From a virus: DNA of 64,000 nt. The DNA lies in IMG/VR virus record IMGVR_UViG_3300031857_007934, positions 92,457-156,456 of that record, one strand, 5' to 3'. The translations under genes were made by a program, and so were the position numbers. The notes below the pieces were generated by a model. The model was not told the origin of the DNA. It made no database searches and saw only the letters and a list, made by a program, of their open reading frames with translations. Shown one piece after another: positions 62,601-64,000 of this stretch. Numbering within the stretch: the stretch's first letter is position 1; each line of letters opens with the position of its first letter.

Positions 62601-63604
62601 CAATAGCTTCTGGTAGAATAGGAAGTTTTAGGATTATAAATCCCGGTTCAGGATATTTGAATCAACCTACTATTACTGTAGTTGATCCTAATGCTACTTC
62701 TACAGGTACTTGGACAGCAAGAATAGGAAGTGGTGTACTAGCACAGCCTACTTTTTCTAATAGAGGAACCGGATATGTTACGGCTAATGCAACAGTTACT
62801 GGTGTTGGTCTACAAGATGCATTCCAAACAGGAAGTTACATATGGGTAACTGGTTTAACTGGACAACCAGGACCCGGTGCTAACGTACAATTTAATGGAA
62901 ATTCTACCGTTTATAGACTAGTAACTATAGAAGATATAACCGGTAGTTTAGGAAATCAAAGTGCTAAACTTAGAGTAAGTCCTAGAATAGATACGTATGA
63001 ATCACCCGCACATTCTTCTGCAATTACTGTTAGAGAAAACTATAGTCAAGTACGACTAACAGGTCATGACTTCTTAGATATTGGCACAGGTAATTTTGTA
63101 GAAACAAATTATCCAGGACTTCCTCAAAATGAACCTGAAGCTTTTAGAGAAACAAATGACGCAGGCGGCGGACGAGTATTCTATACCTCAACCGACCAAG
63201 ACGGTAACTTCCGTGTAGGCGAATTGTTTAAAGTTGAACAGGCCACAGGTATTATTACACTAAATGCTGACGCTTTTGACCTAACAGGTTTAACTGAGTT
63301 AAGATTAGGCGGTGTTGTACTGGGAGGAACAGGTGCTGTAATTAGAGAATTCAGCACTGATGCAACGTTAGGTGCAAATTCTAACAATATTGTGCCTACG
63401 CAAAGAGCTTTAAAAACTTACATAGCTGCTCAAATTGGTGGTGGTGGTGAGGATCTCAACGTTAGCCAATTACGTGCTGGACAGATAATTATTAACAACA
63501 ATCAAATTACTTCGGCAACAAGCAGTATAGATTTTGATGCAGTAGCACGTTTTACTGGTGGTGTTGAAGGTAGTTTACTAGCACTTGCTTACTTTAAGCG
63601 ATAA
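59624..63604 (+). CDS. Large adhesin with seven CBM5/12-like modules and a beta-helix (1326 aa)
   Basis: Seven aromatic modules of the pattern W..x-Y..GD-V-Y-G..Y-x-C/A..H-T start near residues 13, 198, 253, 309, 360, 407 and 458 (for example TSTRYKVGDLVVYGGIVYRC). They resemble chitin/cellulose-binding CBM5/12 repeats. Between the first and second lies a cupredoxin-like stretch (LKKGRPYIFNQ, SASQHPLYFS). From residue about 563 a beta-helix begins (VYYVATDGIDAAGRGTTL, IFIKTGVYEEELPISI). Gly-rich repeats (IINPGSGYLNQPTITV) follow, and a TQRALKTYIAAQI linker stands near the end. It probably binds host or particle glycans through many weak contacts. Confidence 0.82.
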   Translation: MANFKIDRLKFRWTGNWAPATDYTKDDVVYYAGKAYVALDSHTSSSAFYTDFGSTPRDLVVTVARNAADTADVFFINGVERPALTLKKGRPYIFNQNDVSNVSFSASQHPLYFSSTANGFYGGGSNYTKNVTYYLDNVEVSATGYVSGFSSAGLREVRIEIKDDTPNTLYYWSQAATGYGNSIAASTSSTWELMFEGSHWRGTWQLNTLYNERDKVRYGGKIYECLTTHTSTILASLGLEVNQRFWREVTESEDWKNVWLTSTRYKVGDLVVYGGIVYRCNTGHTGASTVSSGLEADIEKWDTVYDGTHFIGDWAQAVRYKVGDIVKYGSTLWVANTEHTSTGFAANLANWTVYLEGLEFESIYDSSTYYQQGDVVWYGGYNYRAKQNNTNQNPVTASTYWQPVSERYTFDGDWAVGPAYEVGNVVRHKGYLYVAVADNTNEEPPNLSYWEVVSPSEAWRGLWITGISYKLGDLATYGSTTYVCKLAHTGSSPTRPDTDIAGPGTYWDVYVEGHSSNVLAAQGDILWYNSGAKDRFPKGSENELIKVSNGTTFDWDLFGNVSKVYYVATDGIDAAGRGTTLNEPWRTIKYACANITGPATIFIKTGVYEEELPISIPASVALVGDELRSTIVQPAAGYESTDMFYVRNATGIRNMTLQGLFDTLSTPNEYFTQRPLNDVKFVSLDPGTGTGDSTVWITNKSPYIQNVTTFGTGCVGLKVDGSLHAGGNDSIVANDFTQVISDGIGCWITDLGRAELVSVFTYYCHVGYLATAGGKIRATNGNNSYGDYGSIAEGIDATETPITGSVNNRNFEAQIGYVFTDGDQILSLEYTNAGINYDSAAAYTFTGAGLNAAVSSANVVTNGIYEIRITDPYDSGTVGGTGYLIRQNYAQGGSGSSGTITLANSDESEESVYLGMKLVIISGAGVGQYGYISAYDPLTKIASISKESDDTSGWDHMLSGTPIVDPASTSRYQIEPRVIISVGTGTRATARVAIASGRIGSFRIINPGSGYLNQPTITVVDPNATSTGTWTARIGSGVLAQPTFSNRGTGYVTANATVTGVGLQDAFQTGSYIWVTGLTGQPGPGANVQFNGNSTVYRLVTIEDITGSLGNQSAKLRVSPRIDTYESPAHSSAITVRENYSQVRLTGHDFLDIGTGNFVETNYPGLPQNEPEAFRETNDAGGGRVFYTSTDQDGNFRVGELFKVEQATGIITLNADAFDLTGLTELRLGGVVLGGTGAVIREFSTDATLGANSNNIVPTQRALKTYIAAQIGGGGEDLNVSQLRAGQIIINNNQITSATSSIDFDAVARFTGGVEGSLLALAYFKR

Positions 63605-63606
63605 TG

Positions 63607-63614
63607 GATAAATA
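63607..63614 (+). promoter_or_regulatory. Late promoter-like element GATAAATA
   Basis: GGATAAATATTAATAAC lies 28 bases before the last ATG of the window and matches the late-box pattern. Confidence 0.55.
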
Positions 63615-63642
63615 TTAATAACTAAGGATACTGGAGTATAAG

Positions 63643-64000
63643 ATGGCTGAGTTTAAATTAGGTAGAATTAGATTTGTTTGGAAAAACCTATGGAATTCTT
63701 CTACTACCTACTATAGAGATGACGTAATTCGTTATGGCGGAAAAACGTATATATGTATCGAAGGACATACTTCAGCAGGCGATTTTTACATTGACCTCGA
63801 TGCAGCAAAATGGAACTTAGCCAGTGATGGCCAAGAATACAAAGGTAATTGGACAGGATCCACATACTATAAGCTAGGCGATCTAGTTACATGGGGTAGT
63901 TTAGTCTATATATGTTCAACAGGGCATACTTCTCAAACTTATCTTGAAGATGATCAATCCAAATGGGAAACTTTTGCAACAGCTTCGTTTGATTGGAAAG
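63643..64000 (+). CDS. Tail adhesin with CBM5/12-like modules, C-terminus beyond window edge
   Basis: The frame opens at ATG 63643 (MAEFKLGRIRFVWKN) and is open to the right edge (119 codons). It has two modules of the same kind as the preceding protein, near residue 12 (STTYYRDDVIRYGGKTYICI) and residue 66 (STYYKLGDLVTWGSLVYICS), each followed by H-T-S and a Trp. It is a paralogue of the 1326-aa protein's N-terminal region. Ribosome site GGAG lies upstream. The C-terminal content is unknown. Confidence 0.85.
   Translation, partial: MAEFKLGRIRFVWKNLWNSSTTYYRDDVIRYGGKTYICIEGHTSAGDFYIDLDAAKWNLASDGQEYKGNWTGSTYYKLGDLVTWGSLVYICSTGHTSQTYLEDDQSKWETFATASFDWK

Noticed and set aside
1-64000. tRNA genes, CRISPR arrays, insertion sequences, integrase/att sites
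   Set aside because: No cloverleaf with TTCRA loop, no regularly spaced direct repeats, no transposase or integrase frame was seen by eye; a tRNAscan run would be decisive for tRNAs.

Overview
The window is part of an AT-rich genome of a marine T4-like myovirus. The evidence is a continuous set of T4-type morphogenesis genes: portal gp20, protease gp21, scaffold gp22, capsid gp23, wedges gp6, gp25 and gp53, hub gp5, and a gp48/gp54-type tube protein. It also carries the gp46/gp47 recombination nuclease and the late sigma factor gp55. The short capsid protein, very large tail proteins and repeated adhesin modules fit the cyanophage/pelagiphage side of the T4 superfamily rather than coliphage T4. 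No host gene is present, so the host is inferred. A PqqA-like peptide gene hints at a PQQ-making host, for example a marine methylotroph.

Layout. (1) Bases 1-33362 lie on the minus strand and form the baseplate and tail-fibre block. Read in transcription order it runs gp48/54-like, gp53, a large hub protein, a muramidase-like protein, gp5 with a peptidase tip, gp25, gp6, a giant 5131-aa gp7-position protein, a small structural protein and three tandem fibre paralogues (the last runs off the left edge). (2) Bases 33387-37785 lie on the plus strand: gp55, gp47, gp46, a small basic protein and a GIY-YIG nuclease. Two sigma70-type promoters precede gp55 and gp47. (3) Bases 37786-38308 hold no convincing gene but contain what looks like a folded non-coding RNA of about 350 nt followed by three small hairpins. 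(4) Bases 38309-43688 hold an Ala/Pro-rich protein, the minus-strand gp26/gp51 pair with a -1 frameshift-like junction, and the tape measure. (5) Bases 43699-50313 are the head cassette gp20 to gp23, with an MptE/DUF115-like enzyme gene inserted in it. (6) Bases 50314-50644 hold a terminator, a 23-codon PqqA-like gene and a second terminator. (7) Bases 50645-64000 hold a probable decoration or neck protein and a second tail-adhesin cluster. This cluster has beta-helix proteins, a LamG-like insertion and serial CBM5/12-like modules, and continues off the right edge.

Regulation. A recurring element (G/A)ATAAATA, often followed by C or CT, lies before many structural transcription units on both strands. 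It resembles the T4/cyanophage late promoter read by gp55. gp55 and gp47 instead have near-consensus host-type promoters. A simple reading is that early host-type promoters make gp55 and gp46/47, and gp55 then switches on the head and tail units.

The points most worth a second look are the phage PqqA-like gene, the unassigned structured RNA, the probable -1 frameshift joining gp26 and gp51, the face-to-face late promoters at 40247-40286, and the modular adhesins.
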